Assembly (NCBI GenBank): GCA_946480015.1
Contig: CAMLIL010000064.1
Location: 1 to 32,451, forward strand
Source: an uncultured Oxalobacteraceae bacterium
GTDB taxonomy: Bacteria > Pseudomonadota > Gammaproteobacteria > Burkholderiales > Burkholderiaceae
Reading direction: 5' to 3'
DNA: 32,451 bases
A model generated the notes under the pieces. It was given only the letters and a program-made list of their open reading frames with translations, was not told where the DNA came from and ran no database searches. Numbering within the stretch: the stretch's first letter is position 1; the number at the start of each line of letters is the position of its first letter. This document shows, piece after piece, positions 1 through 8,357 of this stretch. Position numbers and translations under genes: made by a program.

Positions 1-536
1 CCTTCAAGGCGCCCAATCCCGACGAGCTGGCGCACGATTACTTGTGGCGGGTCCATCGGCAGGTACCGGCCAAGGGCGAAATCGCCATTTTCAACCGCAG
101 CCATTACGAGGATGTGCTGATCACGCTGGTGCAAGGCATGATCGGCCAGGAGGAATGCGAACGCCGCTACGCGCACATCCGCGACTTCGAACGCATGCTG
201 GCCGAAACCGGCACCCTGATCGTCAAGGTGTTCCTGCACATCTCCAAGGACGAGCAGCGCAAGCGCCTGCAGGAGCGGGTCGATGATCCCGACAAGCAAT
301 GGAAGTTCGACCCCAATGACCTGGTCCAGCGCGAGCGCTGGGATCAGTATCAGCGTGCCTACGAAAAGGCCATCGCCGCTACCGACGCCGATCACGCGCC
401 GTGGTACGTGATCCCGGCCGATTCGAAAACCCACCGCAACCTGATCATGGCCTCGCTGCTGCTGGAAATCATGAAGTCGCTGGAGCTGGCCTTTCCCCCG
501 CCGCGCGCCGAACTGGCGCACATGAAGGTCAGCTAG
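1..536 (+). CDS. PPK2-family polyphosphate:nucleotide phosphotransferase, C-terminal part
   Basis: The gene enters from the left edge. The frame is open from base 3 and about 178 residues are visible; the start and the Walker A part lie outside the window. PPK2 enzymes move phosphate between polyphosphate and nucleotides in the cytoplasm. Visible family features are the Walker B-like FNRSHYEDVL stretch near the left end, the charged lid region around ERVDDPDKQWKF, the RERWDQYQRAYEKA helix, and the HAPWYVIPADSKTHRN segment typical of the PPK2 C-terminus. The class (I, II or III) cannot be fixed from this fragment; the general look is closest to class III. It is followed 62 bases later by a glutathione peroxidase on the same strand. 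The family call is firm; substrate preference is not known. Confidence 0.9.
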   Translation, partial: FKAPNPDELAHDYLWRVHRQVPAKGEIAIFNRSHYEDVLITLVQGMIGQEECERRYAHIRDFERMLAETGTLIVKVFLHISKDEQRKRLQERVDDPDKQWKFDPNDLVQRERWDQYQRAYEKAIAATDADHAPWYVIPADSKTHRNLIMASLLLEIMKSLELAFPPPRAELAHMKVS

Positions 537-598
537 GCGGCTGCGCAAGGGCGCGCAAATCGAATTAGAATGAGGTTCCGCCACCAACCGATGGAACA

Positions 599-1189
599 AT
601 GATCATGCGCACACTCCCATTGCTGGCTCTTGCCCTGACGGTCGCCGCGATGTCCGGCGCGCAGGCGCAGACCCCCGCTGCCGCGCCGTCCCTGAAAGCG
701 CCCGCCAGCTGCCCGGCGCTGCTCAAGCACACTTTCAATCGCCTGCAGGACGATGCGCCGCAGGACTTGTGTCAATACGCCGGCAAGGTGGTACTGGTGG
801 TCAACACCGCCAGCTATTGCGGCTTCACCAAGCAATACGAGGGACTGGAACAGCTGTACGCCAAGTATGGGCCGAAGGGGCTGGTGGTGCTGGGCTTCCC
901 GTCGAACGATTTCGGCAAGCAGGAGCCGGGCAACTCCAAAGAAATTGCCGATTTCTGCTACAACACCTACGGCGTCAAGTTCCCCATGTTTGCCAAGTCG
1001 GCCGTCACCGGCAACGCAGCCAATCCGCTGTACGCCAGCCTGACCAAGGCCACCGGCAAGGCGCCGGCATGGAACTTCACCAAGTACCTGATCGACCGCA
1101 ACGGCAAAGTGATCGAACACTTCCCGAGCAAAGTCACGCCGGAGGACAAACAGCTGGTCGACAAGATCGAGCAGGCACTGGGTTCCTGA
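599..1189 (+). CDS. Glutathione peroxidase, exported form
   Basis: A thiol peroxidase of the glutathione peroxidase family (196 aa), reducing peroxides with thioredoxin or glutathione. The active-site block is NTASYCGFTKQYEGLE, with Cys (about residue 74) in the place of selenocysteine. GFPSNDFGKQEP and WNFTKYLID are the other two conserved blocks, so the catalytic Cys, Gln and Trp positions are all filled. The first 23 residues look like a Sec signal peptide, with a hydrophobic core and an AQA cleavage site, so the protein probably acts in the periplasm. Two extra Cys (38 and 58) before the domain are unusual and could form a disulfide. Start choice: ATG at 599 or 605; no strong ribosome site separates them. 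Confidence 0.93.
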   Translation: MIMRTLPLLALALTVAAMSGAQAQTPAAAPSLKAPASCPALLKHTFNRLQDDAPQDLCQYAGKVVLVVNTASYCGFTKQYEGLEQLYAKYGPKGLVVLGFPSNDFGKQEPGNSKEIADFCYNTYGVKFPMFAKSAVTGNAANPLYASLTKATGKAPAWNFTKYLIDRNGKVIEHFPSKVTPEDKQLVDKIEQALGS

Positions 1190-1221
1190 TCTGAGCTAGC
1201 GTGTTATGCGTGGGGCGGCGG

Positions 1222-3024
1222 TTATGCCAGCACGGCGGACATCGCTCCACGCAGCGCGTTGCAGACCATGATCGCACTGGCGCGTTCGAGCATCGCGCGC
1301 GTGACCACGCCTTCGCGCGCAGCGAAGGCGCGGTCCTCCAGCAGCACCGCGCGCATCACGCCCGGCAGCACCCCACACGCCAGCGCCGGGGTGATCCACT
1401 GCCCGTCGACCTGCACGAACACATTGCTGCGCCCGCCTTCGGTCAGTTCGCCGCGCTCGTTGAAGAACAGCGTGTCGAAACCGCCGCGCGCCTCGGCGGC
1501 GCGCCACGCTGCGTCATAACGCGTGCGGATGCTGGTCTTGTGGCGCAGGAAGAGGTCGCCGGCGCTGGTGGCCTCGCCGGACACGAACACCCGCACCGGC
1601 AGCGCCAGTTCGGTGATCGGCGCAGTTTGAATCGAAAACGCGCCGGACGCGCTCAGGGCCAGCCGCATGCGGTGGGCGCCTTCGCCGAGCGCGCCACAGG
1701 CCGATTCCAGCTGCGCCGCCGGGTCCGCAAAAGGAAAGCCAAAGTAGCGCGCCGATGCCGCCAGCCGCGCAAGGTGGCGGTCGCGATGGCGTATGCCGGC
1801 GCCGCTTGCGTGCATGGTCTCGAAAATCTCGAACTCGTTGGCAAGGCCCGTCAGAAAGCGCGCCTTCAGCTGGCACTCGGCGTATTCGTCGGCGGCATCG
1901 CTGTCGAACACGATGCCCGCGCCGACACCCATCTCGCCTTTGCGCACGCCATCGCACGAAGCCTGTAGCGACAGGGTGCGGATCGGCACCGACAGGCAGA
2001 AGTCGCCCAGCGCTCCAGGCGACGCGGGCGGATCGAACCAGCCGATCGCGCCGGTGTACACGCCGCGCGCCGCGCTTTCGATCTCGTGGATGATCTCCAT
2101 CGTGCGCCGCTTGGGCGCGCCGGTAATCGACCCGCACGGGTACAGCGCCGCGAAGATCTCGCCCAGGGTAGCGTCCTGGCGCAGCTGCGCGCGCACCGTG
2201 GACGTCATCTGCAGCACGCCGCTGTAGCGCTGCACGTCGAACAGCTTGGGCACTTCCACGCTGCCGGTCGCCGCCACCTGTCCCAGGTCGTTGCGCAGCA
2301 GGTCGACGATCATCAGGTTCTCGGCCCGGTTCTTCGGATCGGCGGCCAGCGCCGCGGCGCGGCGCGCGTTCTCGGCATTGTCGTCGCTGGCCGGCGCGGT
2401 GCCTTTCATCGGACGCGCCAGCAGTTCGCCGCCGGCGTGGCGCACGAACAGTTCCGGCGACAGCGACAGCACCGCGCCGCCGTCGGGCAGGGCGATCAGC
2501 GCGCCGTACGGCACCGGCTGGCGCGCGCGCAGACGCTGGTACAGCGCGTGGATCGAGCCGAAGGCGTCGAAACGCAGGCGGTAGGTGTAGTTGACCTGAT
2601 AGGTGTCGCCGGCCGCGATCAGCTCGTGGATGCGCCCGAGCGCGCCGGTGAATTGCGCCTGGTCGACGTTTGCCCGCACCGCCGCGATGCCCGCGGGTGT
2701 GCGCTCGCTTGCACTGTGCGCCGCCAGCCAGGCCGCCACTTCATCGGGCGCCAGATGCGCGCATTGGTCGAACAGCAGCACCTGCGCAGGCGGCATGGTG
2801 CACGCATGCGCGGCGATGCCGAGCAGTTGCCCGCCCAGTTCATAGGTGAACACCGCCACCGCATGCAGGCCGCGTGCGCTGGCATCGCGCAGATCGTCCA
2901 GCAGTTGCGGCCATTGATCGGCGCCGGCACAGCGCAAGGTGCCCGCATGGCCGGTGTACAGGCGCGAACGCGCGCTGCGCGGATCGGCCGCGCTGGCGTC
3001 GTCGAGCAGGGCGAAGCAATCCAT
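1222..3024 (-). CDS. pabBC: Aminodeoxychorismate synthase component I fused to aminodeoxychorismate lyase
   Basis: A bifunctional 600-aa folate enzyme. Roughly residues 80-370 are a chorismate-binding PabB domain that makes 4-amino-4-deoxychorismate, with the GSITGAPKRRTMEII signature. Residues 395-600 are a PLP-dependent class IV aminotransferase-fold PabC domain that releases pyruvate to give p-aminobenzoate. Its signs are the HKTSIRTRYD lysine block and ERGELTEGGRSNVFV. PabA, the glutamine amidotransferase, is not in the window. The ATG at 3024 begins only two bases after the slmA stop, so the two are almost certainly co-transcribed and perhaps translationally coupled. Fusions of this type are known in several bacteria. 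Both halves look intact. Confidence 0.93.
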   Translation of the reverse strand: MDCFALLDDASAADPRSARSRLYTGHAGTLRCAGADQWPQLLDDLRDASARGLHAVAVFTYELGGQLLGIAAHACTMPPAQVLLFDQCAHLAPDEVAAWLAAHSASERTPAGIAAVRANVDQAQFTGALGRIHELIAAGDTYQVNYTYRLRFDAFGSIHALYQRLRARQPVPYGALIALPDGGAVLSLSPELFVRHAGGELLARPMKGTAPASDDNAENARRAAALAADPKNRAENLMIVDLLRNDLGQVAATGSVEVPKLFDVQRYSGVLQMTSTVRAQLRQDATLGEIFAALYPCGSITGAPKRRTMEIIHEIESAARGVYTGAIGWFDPPASPGALGDFCLSVPIRTLSLQASCDGVRKGEMGVGAGIVFDSDAADEYAECQLKARFLTGLANEFEIFETMHASGAGIRHRDRHLARLAASARYFGFPFADPAAQLESACGALGEGAHRMRLALSASGAFSIQTAPITELALPVRVFVSGEATSAGDLFLRHKTSIRTRYDAAWRAAEARGGFDTLFFNERGELTEGGRSNVFVQVDGQWITPALACGVLPGVMRAVLLEDRAFAAREGVVTRAMLERASAIMVCNALRGAMSAVLA

Positions 3025-3026
3025 GG

Positions 3027-3605
3027 TCAGGGTGCGAGCATCAGCGCGATCTGCAGTGGGCTGCCTTCGGCGGGATGGCTGCGAAAGCCGCTGCGCGCAT
3101 ACCGGTGCCAGCGTCCGACCACAAAGCTCACCAGCAGGCTGGCGCGCGCTGCCACGTCGCTTTCCTGGCCATGGCCCTGCGTGACGGCCAGGCGCAGCGA
3201 CTGCTTGCAGGCCAGTTCGACCTTGTCGTAGAACTGGTTCATGCGCAGCAGCAGGCGCTCGTCCTCGGTCAGCAGCGCGTCGCCGATCAGCACCCGCGTC
3301 ATGCCCGGGTTATTGGCCGCGAACGCCAGCAGCATGCCGAGGATGGCGTTGGCCTGCTCGACACCGTTGGCCTCGCGCTCGGCGATCTGGTTGATCAGCC
3401 CGAACACGCTGGACTCGATGAAGTCGATCAGGCCCTCGAACATTTGCGCCTTGCTGGCGAAGTGGCGGTACAGCGCCGCCTCCGACACCGACAGGCGCGC
3501 CGCCAGCGCGGCGGTGGTGATCTTTTCGCCCTTGGGCTGTTCGAGCATGCCCGCCAGGGCCTGGAGTATCTGCAGTTTGCGCTGGCCCGGCTTGGTGCTT
3601 GGCAT
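3027..3605 (-). CDS. slmA: Nucleoid occlusion factor SlmA (TetR family)
   Basis: A 192-aa TetR-fold protein that binds DNA sites on the chromosome and stops FtsZ assembly over the nucleoid. The N-terminal helix-turn-helix (KITTAALAARLSVSEAALYRHF, about residues 20-42) is followed by the SlmA-type body (FEGLIDFIES, NNPGMTRVLIGDALL, and WHRYARSGFRSHP near the C-terminus). E. coli SlmA is similar in length (198 aa). The frame stays open upstream to 3740, but the ATG at 3605 gives the family-like start (MPSTKPGQRK) and avoids a 106-base overlap with the upstream HAD gene. The ribosome site is weak. It lies between the HAD nucleotidase and pabBC on the same strand. Confidence 0.9.
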   Translation of the reverse strand: MPSTKPGQRKLQILQALAGMLEQPKGEKITTAALAARLSVSEAALYRHFASKAQMFEGLIDFIESSVFGLINQIAEREANGVEQANAILGMLLAFAANNPGMTRVLIGDALLTEDERLLLRMNQFYDKVELACKQSLRLAVTQGHGQESDVAARASLLVSFVVGRWHRYARSGFRSHPAEGSPLQIALMLAP

Positions 3606-3634
3606 GGGGTCGATAGGGTGGGTTGATCGGAGCG

Positions 3635-4330
3635 TCAGCGCAGCCGGTGCAGGTGGCGCGGCAGCTGACGCAGTGATTTTACTTTGACATCGACCCAGGG
3701 TGGCCCTTTTAGCTTTTTCGGCAGGTAGCGCGTCAGCCACACGGTGCGCACGCCGAGCCTGCGCGCGCTCTTGAGATTGTCCAGCGTGTCTTCGACCAGG
3801 ATGCAGCGGCGCGGCGCGATCCCGTGCTTTTTCAGCAGCCGGCGCAGCATCAGCGCCGATGGTTTGGGCCGCAGCTGTCCATGCACGTGCATGTGTTCGA
3901 TGGCGATGTGGTGGCAGAAGTGGTGCCCCAGACCGAGGTGGCCCATCACCTCGGTCGAGTAGCGCAGCGGCGCGTTGGTGAGCAGAATCTTGCGGCCCGG
4001 CAGGCGGCGCAGCAGGCGCGACAGGCCGGGCTCGCAGCGGATCATGTCGCGCAAATTGTCGAACTGGTGGGTTTCGTGCAAAAAGTCGGCGGCGCGCACG
4101 TCGTGGTGGCGGATCAGGCCCAGCATGGTCGCGCCATAGCGTTTCCAGTACAGCATGCGCGCCGCGTCGACTTCAGCCTGGCTGGCGGGCGTGACGCCAT
4201 CGCCCAGCACGCGCGCGATGTAGACATTCATCTTGGCGATCATGGTCGGAAAGATCGCCGACGAGGCGTCGTGCAGCGTATTGTCCAGGTCGAACAGCCA
4301 TAACGGAGAGGACGGGGTAAGATTCGGCAC
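3635..4330 (-). CDS. HAD-family pyrimidine 5'-nucleotidase-like hydrolase
   Basis: A 231-aa haloacid-dehalogenase-fold phosphatase. Motif I is WLFDLDNTLHD (nucleophile Asp14, acid Asp16), motif II is ILLTNAP, the motif III lysine is in RPKPSA, and motif IV is ILVEDTLDNLKSA. The cap is helical, as in the pyrimidine 5'-nucleotidase (SDT1-like) subfamily, so the likely substrates are UMP/CMP or similar small phosphates; this is family inference. The start is GTG at 4330 (protein MPNLTPSSPLWLF); no ATG occurs before motif I. It heads the minus-strand group HAD-slmA-pabBC. Only 23 bases separate it from the divergent TraB gene, so its promoter must lie inside that gene. Confidence 0.87.
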   Translation of the reverse strand: MPNLTPSSPLWLFDLDNTLHDASSAIFPTMIAKMNVYIARVLGDGVTPASQAEVDAARMLYWKRYGATMLGLIRHHDVRAADFLHETHQFDNLRDMIRCEPGLSRLLRRLPGRKILLTNAPLRYSTEVMGHLGLGHHFCHHIAIEHMHVHGQLRPKPSALMLRRLLKKHGIAPRRCILVEDTLDNLKSARRLGVRTVWLTRYLPKKLKGPPWVDVKVKSLRQLPRHLHRLR

Positions 4331-4353
4331 GAATTAATCAGGCAGGTGAATGG

Positions 4354-5253
4354 ATGAAGCAATTGCGACAGATGATTATAGTGGTGTTCCTGGGATGGCT
4401 CGTGCTTGCCATGCCGGCGGCCGGAGCGGCCGAGCGCGGCGCCTTGTTCAAGCTGGCCGCGCATGGCCACACGATGTATTTGTTCGGCACCATGCACGTG
4501 GGGCTGCCGGAATTTTTTCCGCTGGAGCCGCGCATCCGCCACGCGGTCGAGAACGCCTCGGCCCTGGCGCTGGAAATCGATCCGCTGGCCGATCCGGCGC
4601 GCATGTCGGCGGCGATCCAGTCTTACGGCGCCTACGATCCGCGCAAGAGCGCCGGACGCGAGGTGCCGGTTTCACTCAAGCCGCGCCTGGACAAGGCGCT
4701 CAAGGAGGCGGCCATCGACCCCGTCGCCGTGGCGCACCTGAGGCCCTGGCTGGTGGCGACCGCGTTGACGATGCACGAGTTCAGCCTGCAAGGCTGCAGC
4801 CCGGAATTGTCGGTCGATCTGCACTTGGCCCAGCTGGCGCGCGAGCGCAAGGTGCCCGTGATCGAACTGGAAACCCTGGGCATGCAGCTGAGTCTGTTTG
4901 GCAAGTTGTCACCGCGCGAACAGTGGAGCTTTCTGGAAGACACCGTCGACGGCATCGAGGACGGCCGCCAGCGCGACGAGGTGCACCAGGTGGTCGATGC
5001 CTGGGCCAAAGCCGACCAGCAAGCGCTGGACACGATCGCCGCGCGGGCCGAGAAGGACACCACGGTGGCGGGCAGGTTCGTGCAGAAAGTGTTGCTGGAG
5101 GAACGTAACGGGCCGATTGCCGACAAGCTGGTGAAGCTGCTGGAGAAACAGGACAGGGCCGTCGCCGCGGTTGGCGTGCTCCATCTGGTCGGGCGCGAAA
5201 GCGTGTCGGCGAAACTGCGCGCGCGCGGTGTCACGGTCGAGCGGATTTATTGA
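4354..5253 (+). CDS. TraB/GumN family protein, exported
   Basis: A 299-aa protein of the TraB/PrgY/GumN family, which is related to the TIKI metalloproteases. Two GxxH-type motifs mark the family: GTMHVG near residue 48 and GVLHLVG near the C-terminus, followed by the usual AKLRARGVTVERI ending. The first 25 or so residues form a hydrophobic signal peptide ending in AAGAA, so it is probably periplasmic or membrane-attached. The bacterial members have no settled function; protease activity is only inferred from TIKI. The ATG at 4354 follows AGGTGA. The gene runs toward tRNA-Thr on the other strand, 25 bases away. Confidence 0.85.
   Translation: MKQLRQMIIVVFLGWLVLAMPAAGAAERGALFKLAAHGHTMYLFGTMHVGLPEFFPLEPRIRHAVENASALALEIDPLADPARMSAAIQSYGAYDPRKSAGREVPVSLKPRLDKALKEAAIDPVAVAHLRPWLVATALTMHEFSLQGCSPELSVDLHLAQLARERKVPVIELETLGMQLSLFGKLSPREQWSFLEDTVDGIEDGRQRDEVHQVVDAWAKADQQALDTIAARAEKDTTVAGRFVQKVLLEERNGPIADKLVKLLEKQDRAVAAVGVLHLVGRESVSAKLRARGVTVERIY
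4375..4380 (-). promoter_or_regulatory. Possible -10 box for the HAD-slmA-pabBC group
   Basis: A perfect TATAAT on the minus strand lies 45 bases before the HAD GTG start, inside the first codons of the divergent TraB gene. No convincing -35 hexamer is seen at 16-18 bases, so this is only a candidate. Confidence 0.35.
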
Positions 5254-5278
5254 TGCTGGGGGAGGGTGCTGCCAGGAA

Positions 5279-5353
<75 letters not shown>

Positions 5354-5371
5354 GGTGAAGGTGGTACTTGC

Positions 5372-5400
5372 TTTGTGGCGGCGAACCGCCACAAATTTTT
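5372..5400 (+). terminator. Intrinsic terminator-like hairpin between tRNA-Thr and argB
   Basis: A perfect 10-bp stem (TTTGTGGCGG / CCGCCACAAA) with a four-base loop is followed on the plus strand by TTTTT. As a plus-strand terminator it would end transcripts coming from the TraB gene, but only after they pass antisense through tRNA-Thr. On the minus strand there is no T-run after the stem, so there it would be a leader hairpin ahead of the tRNA rather than a terminator. Confidence 0.65.
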
Positions 5401-6325
5401 AGTGCGACCGGATCATAGTGCCAAATGCTTGTTCGGTCAAGACTTCGAGCAGTAAAGAGTGCTCGATGCGGCCATCGATGATGTGCACCGTGTTGACGCC
5501 GGACTTGGCGGCGTCGAGCGCGGACGAGATCTTCGGCAGCATGCCGCCCGAGATCGTGCCATCGGCAAACATTTCATCGATCTCGCGGGCCGACAGGTCG
5601 GTCACCAGTTTGCCCGACTTGTCCTGCACGCCGGCAATGTTGGTCATCATGATCAGCTTTTCGGCTTTCAGGATTTCCGCGATCTTGCCTGCGACCACGT
5701 CGGCATTGATGTTGTACGCTTGCCCATCCTGGCCGAAGCCGATCGGCGAAATGATCGGAATGAAAGCGTCGTCCTGCAGCGCCTTGACCACGGCTGGATT
5801 GATCGCTTCGATCTCGCCGACAAAACCGATGTCGAGGAACTCGCCCGGCTTTTCGCGGTCGGGCATGGCCATCTTGCGTGCACGGATCAGGCCGCCATCC
5901 TTGCCGGTCAGGCCCACTGCCTGGCCGCCGTAGTGGTTGATCAGCATGACGATGTCCTGCTGCACTTCGCCGCCCAGCACCCACTCCACCACTTCCATGG
6001 TTTCTTCGTCGGTGATGCGCATGCCTTGCACGAAGGTGCCTTGCTTGCCGATTTTTTTCAGCGCATTGTCGATTTGCGGCCCGCCGCCGTGCACCACCAC
6101 CGGATTCATGCCCACCAGCTTGAGCAGGATGACGTCGCGCGCGAAGCCATGCTTGAGGCGCTCGTCGGTCATGGCATTGCCGCCGTATTTGATGACGATC
6201 GTCTTGCCGTGGAAATTGCGGATATACGGCAGCGCTTCCGCCAGGATTTGCGCCTTGATTTGCGGCGATACCGAGGCGAGGTCGGCGGATGATTCAGGTT
6301 TCAAATTCGGCAAGGGAGCGGTCAT
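5399..6325 (-). CDS. argB: Acetylglutamate kinase
   Basis: A 308-aa amino-acid kinase that phosphorylates N-acetyl-L-glutamate in the second step of arginine synthesis. Signatures are [10 protein letters not shown] near residue 45, VVHGGGPQI, the [10 protein letters not shown] block and the C-terminal [25 protein letters not shown]. Length is normal for the family. Start is the ATG at 6325 preceded by an AT-rich stretch. The final codons also carry what looks like the promoter of tRNA-Thr, so DNA at this end may be under double constraint. From memory, argB often sits directly beside the HAD-slmA pair in Burkholderiales; here the TraB gene and a tRNA lie between them. Confidence 0.97.
   Translation of the reverse strand: MTAPLPNLKPESSADLASVSPQIKAQILAEALPYIRNFHGKTIVIKYGGNAMTDERLKHGFARDVILLKLVGMNPVVVHGGGPQIDNALKKIGKQGTFVQGMRITDEETMEVVEWVLGGEVQQDIVMLINHYGGQAVGLTGKDGGLIRARKMAMPDREKPGEFLDIGFVGEIEAINPAVVKALQDDAFIPIISPIGFGQDGQAYNINADVVAGKIAEILKAEKLIMMTNIAGVQDKSGKLVTDLSAREIDEMFADGTISGGMLPKISSALDAAKSGVNTVHIIDGRIEHSLLLEVLTEQAFGTMIRSH
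5412..5440 (-). promoter_or_regulatory. Sigma-70 promoter for tRNA-Thr inside the end of argB
   Basis: On the minus strand TTGACC (5435-5440), a 17-base spacer and TATGAT (5412-5417) match the sigma-70 consensus at five of six positions each. The predicted start, near 5405, is at the very end of argB and gives a leader of about 50 bases before tRNA-Thr. No promoter is visible in the 45 bases between argB and the tRNA. Confidence 0.65.
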
Positions 6326-6438
6326 GACGGGTCCAAAATTAAATTTTGCGAGATTTTACAGGCAATAGGAATAACGCTGTGGGCATTATATGGCCATCTT
6401 GTAGTATTTTATGTTTTCCGCATTTCACCGAACGAGAT

Positions 6439-6621
6439 ATGAGTACCTGCACGCGCTGCGGCGCCACCTTCAGCTGTGCCTTGGCCGATGGCGATGCTGC
6501 GCCGTGCTGGTGCCAGCAGCTGCCGCCTGTGGTGACGGTGCCCCAGCCCGCTGCGGACGGGGCACTGCCGCTCTGCTGGTGCCCGGCCTGCCTGCGTAAG
6601 CAGGTCGCCGACCAGGCCTAA
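6439..6621 (+). CDS. Small cysteine-rich CWC-type protein
   Basis: A 60-aa protein with seven cysteines: CTRC near the N-terminus, then a single Cys, then two CWC triplets (one half of each as Cys-Trp-Cys or Cys-Trp-Cys-Pro-Ala-Cys). The spacing fits the cysteine-rich CWC family, whose function is unknown but which probably binds a metal. The ATG at 6439 (MSTCTRCGATF) is chosen over the upstream in-frame start at 6346, which would overlap the argB promoter region and add unrelated residues. The TAA overlaps the stop of the convergent esterase gene by three bases. Confidence 0.75.
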   Translation: MSTCTRCGATFSCALADGDAAPCWCQQLPPVVTVPQPAADGALPLCWCPACLRKQVADQA

Positions 6622-7868
6622 CGCTTGGTGGTGAAAAAGCGCATCATCTCGCGGCTGGCGTCCGGTCCCTTGCCGTCCGTATAGCTGCCGCGCGCGTTGC
6701 CGCCCGACCAGGCGTGGCCGGCCCCGTGGATGGTCCAGTGCTCCGCATGCGGCGTGCCGTCGGCGCCGCGGTGCACCTTGCGGGTGTAGGCGTGGCCATC
6801 GGGCACCCGGCCCGGTTCGACCACGATTTCCTTGTGCGCCGGATGCGCGCCCTGGCGAATCACCTCGTCGGCGTTGACGGGGTGCACCGTGGTGTCCCTG
6901 TCGCCGTGGAACACGATGATGGGAATCGCCCGTCCCGCCGGTACCGGCTTGCCGAAATTGCCCTGCATGGCGGCCAGCGCCGACGGCAGGTCCTGGGCCG
7001 AGGCGAACGGCAGCCCGGAGTGCACGCCCACGGCCGCGTACAGGTCGGGATACAGCGTGCCCATGATGGTGGCCATGGCGCCGCCGGCCGACAGGCCCGC
7101 CACATACACCTGGGCTTCATCGACCTTGTGGCCGTGGATCACGGCGCGCGTGATGCCGGCGATAATCGACGGCTCGCCCTGGTCGCGCCGCTGGTCGACC
7201 GCGCTGAACCAGTTCCAGCAGCGCGACGCGTTGGCCTGGGCCGACTGGGCCGGGTACACCACCAGGCATCCCATTTCTTCGGCCAGCACATTCATTTGCG
7301 TTCCGCGGGCGAAATCGTCCGGGTCCTGGGTGCAGCCGTGCAGCATCACCACCAGCGGCACCGCCTTGCCGGTGTAACTGCTGGGCACATACAGCTTGTA
7401 GGTGCGGGTGCCGGCATCGTTGGTGTAGGTGCCATCGATAAACTGACCCGGCAAATCCTCCGCCGGGGCGCGCATGCCCGCACTGCCGGGCATCTCGAAC
7501 TGCGAGAAGTCGAAGGCGGGCATCTTGAAATTCGCCGGACCGCCATTCAAGGGCAGGTCCAGCCTGGCCAGCATGTCCGGCACCATGTTCTGGAATGCCT
7601 CGGCCGCCTCGTGCATCGGGTTGCGCATGAGCGGTTCCGGCTGCGCAGGTGGCGCCGATGCTTCCCGGGCGCGCGCCTGCGGCGGCGGTGGATTGATGTC
7701 GCGCATGGCGGGCTGCGCGGCTGCCTGCGCCGCGGGGCGGGGTGGCTTGCCTGGCGTGAGGACCTTGAGTGCGTCCTGGATGACACTGGTGGCAACCTTC
7801 GGGCCTTTACCGACCAGGGTCTTGGTGGCGGCGCGCATGGTCGAGAACAGCTTTTCGTTGAGTTTCAT
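6618..7868 (-). CDS. PHB-depolymerase-family esterase
   Basis: A 416-aa alpha/beta hydrolase of the PHB depolymerase/LpqC esterase family. The catalytic domain is about residues 145-416: oxyanion region LHGCTQDPDDF (His177), nucleophile Ser260 in GLSAGG, acid Asp325 in HGDRDTTVHP and His385 in GAGHAWSGG. There is no signal peptide, so it should act inside the cell, on polyhydroxyalkanoate or another ester. The first 35 residues form a lysine-rich amphipathic-looking segment, followed by a Pro/Ala-rich linker (about 40-80) and a helical piece with MHEAAEAFQNMVPDML, which might help granule binding; that is inference. The RHH regulator lies just upstream on the same strand. Confidence 0.87.
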   Translation of the reverse strand: MKLNEKLFSTMRAATKTLVGKGPKVATSVIQDALKVLTPGKPPRPAAQAAAQPAMRDINPPPPQARAREASAPPAQPEPLMRNPMHEAAEAFQNMVPDMLARLDLPLNGGPANFKMPAFDFSQFEMPGSAGMRAPAEDLPGQFIDGTYTNDAGTRTYKLYVPSSYTGKAVPLVVMLHGCTQDPDDFARGTQMNVLAEEMGCLVVYPAQSAQANASRCWNWFSAVDQRRDQGEPSIIAGITRAVIHGHKVDEAQVYVAGLSAGGAMATIMGTLYPDLYAAVGVHSGLPFASAQDLPSALAAMQGNFGKPVPAGRAIPIIVFHGDRDTTVHPVNADEVIRQGAHPAHKEIVVEPGRVPDGHAYTRKVHRGADGTPHAEHWTIHGAGHAWSGGNARGSYTDGKGPDASREMMRFFTTKR

Positions 7869-7892
7869 ACAAAGTCCCTTCTTTCTAGCGCA

Positions 7893-8306
7893 TCAATGGA
7901 TGCGTGCGGCCAGTGCGTTCTTGACTACGGGGCTGGCGTGTAAGGCGCCAAGAACGACGATCGAGTCGATGGTTGCCAGCGCCAGTTCGGCGCTGACATC
8001 GCTGGCAATGCTGGCCAGTCCCAGCACCTGGATCTGCAGACGCTCCCCGGCTTGCAGGGCGGCTTCCAGATCGGCGCGCGAATAATGGTGCATGCCCAGT
8101 ACCAGGCTCTTGCGAGCCACGGTCTGGCGCACCACCTCGGCATGGGTGTTCAGCTGGTTGCGGATTGCCGTACGGATCAGATCGGTGCGGTTCGAGTAGA
8201 AGCCCTCGTTGACCAGCAGGTCGATTTGTCCGAGATCGATCAGGCCGAGATTGATCGTAATTTTCTCCGACTCGGCTAATTTCGGTTTCGGTTCGCGCGT
8301 GCTCAT
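7893..8306 (-). CDS. CopG-type ribbon-helix-helix transcriptional regulator
   Basis: A 137-aa protein with an RHH DNA-binding fold at residues 15-52: the strand KITINLGLIDLGQID, then a helix, FYSNRTDLIRTAIRNQL. The remainder (about 60-137) holds a helix and a predicted alpha/beta segment with repeated I/L/V stretches (QIQVLGLASIASDVS, IDSIVVLGALHAS), as in longer RHH regulators with a regulatory tail. The ATG at 8306 has a strong AGGAG six bases upstream, so it is preferred to the ATG at 8336. Its promoter overlaps an inverted repeat (8330-8354), suggesting it controls itself. The esterase gene follows 24 bases downstream and is probably co-transcribed. Confidence 0.85.
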   Translation of the reverse strand: MSTREPKPKLAESEKITINLGLIDLGQIDLLVNEGFYSNRTDLIRTAIRNQLNTHAEVVRQTVARKSLVLGMHHYSRADLEAALQAGERLQIQVLGLASIASDVSAELALATIDSIVVLGALHASPVVKNALAARIH

Positions 8307-8329
8307 GTGTCTCCTAAGAATCGTCGTGG

Positions 8330-8354
8330 CATCCATGCGCCATCTACATGGATG
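8330..8354. promoter_or_regulatory. Inverted-repeat operator candidate for the RHH regulator
   Basis: CATCCAT (8330-8336) and ATGGATG (8348-8354) form a perfect 7-bp inverted repeat with an 11-base spacer. It lies at the predicted transcription start of the RHH gene, between that gene and the divergent VOC gene. Confidence 0.5.
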
Positions 8355-8357
8355 GTG

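Noticed and set aside
1201..1968. Long plus-strand open frame opposite pabBC, and similar long open frames opposite slmA, ettA, kup and gshA
   Set aside because: They lie fully opposite well-recognised genes in high-GC DNA and give low-complexity, Arg/His/Gln-rich products, as expected for shadow frames.
6336..6348. Palindrome AAAATTAAATTTT before argB as a possible ArgR box
   Set aside because: It is only A/T-rich and does not match the ArgR half-site form; such palindromes arise easily in AT-rich leaders.
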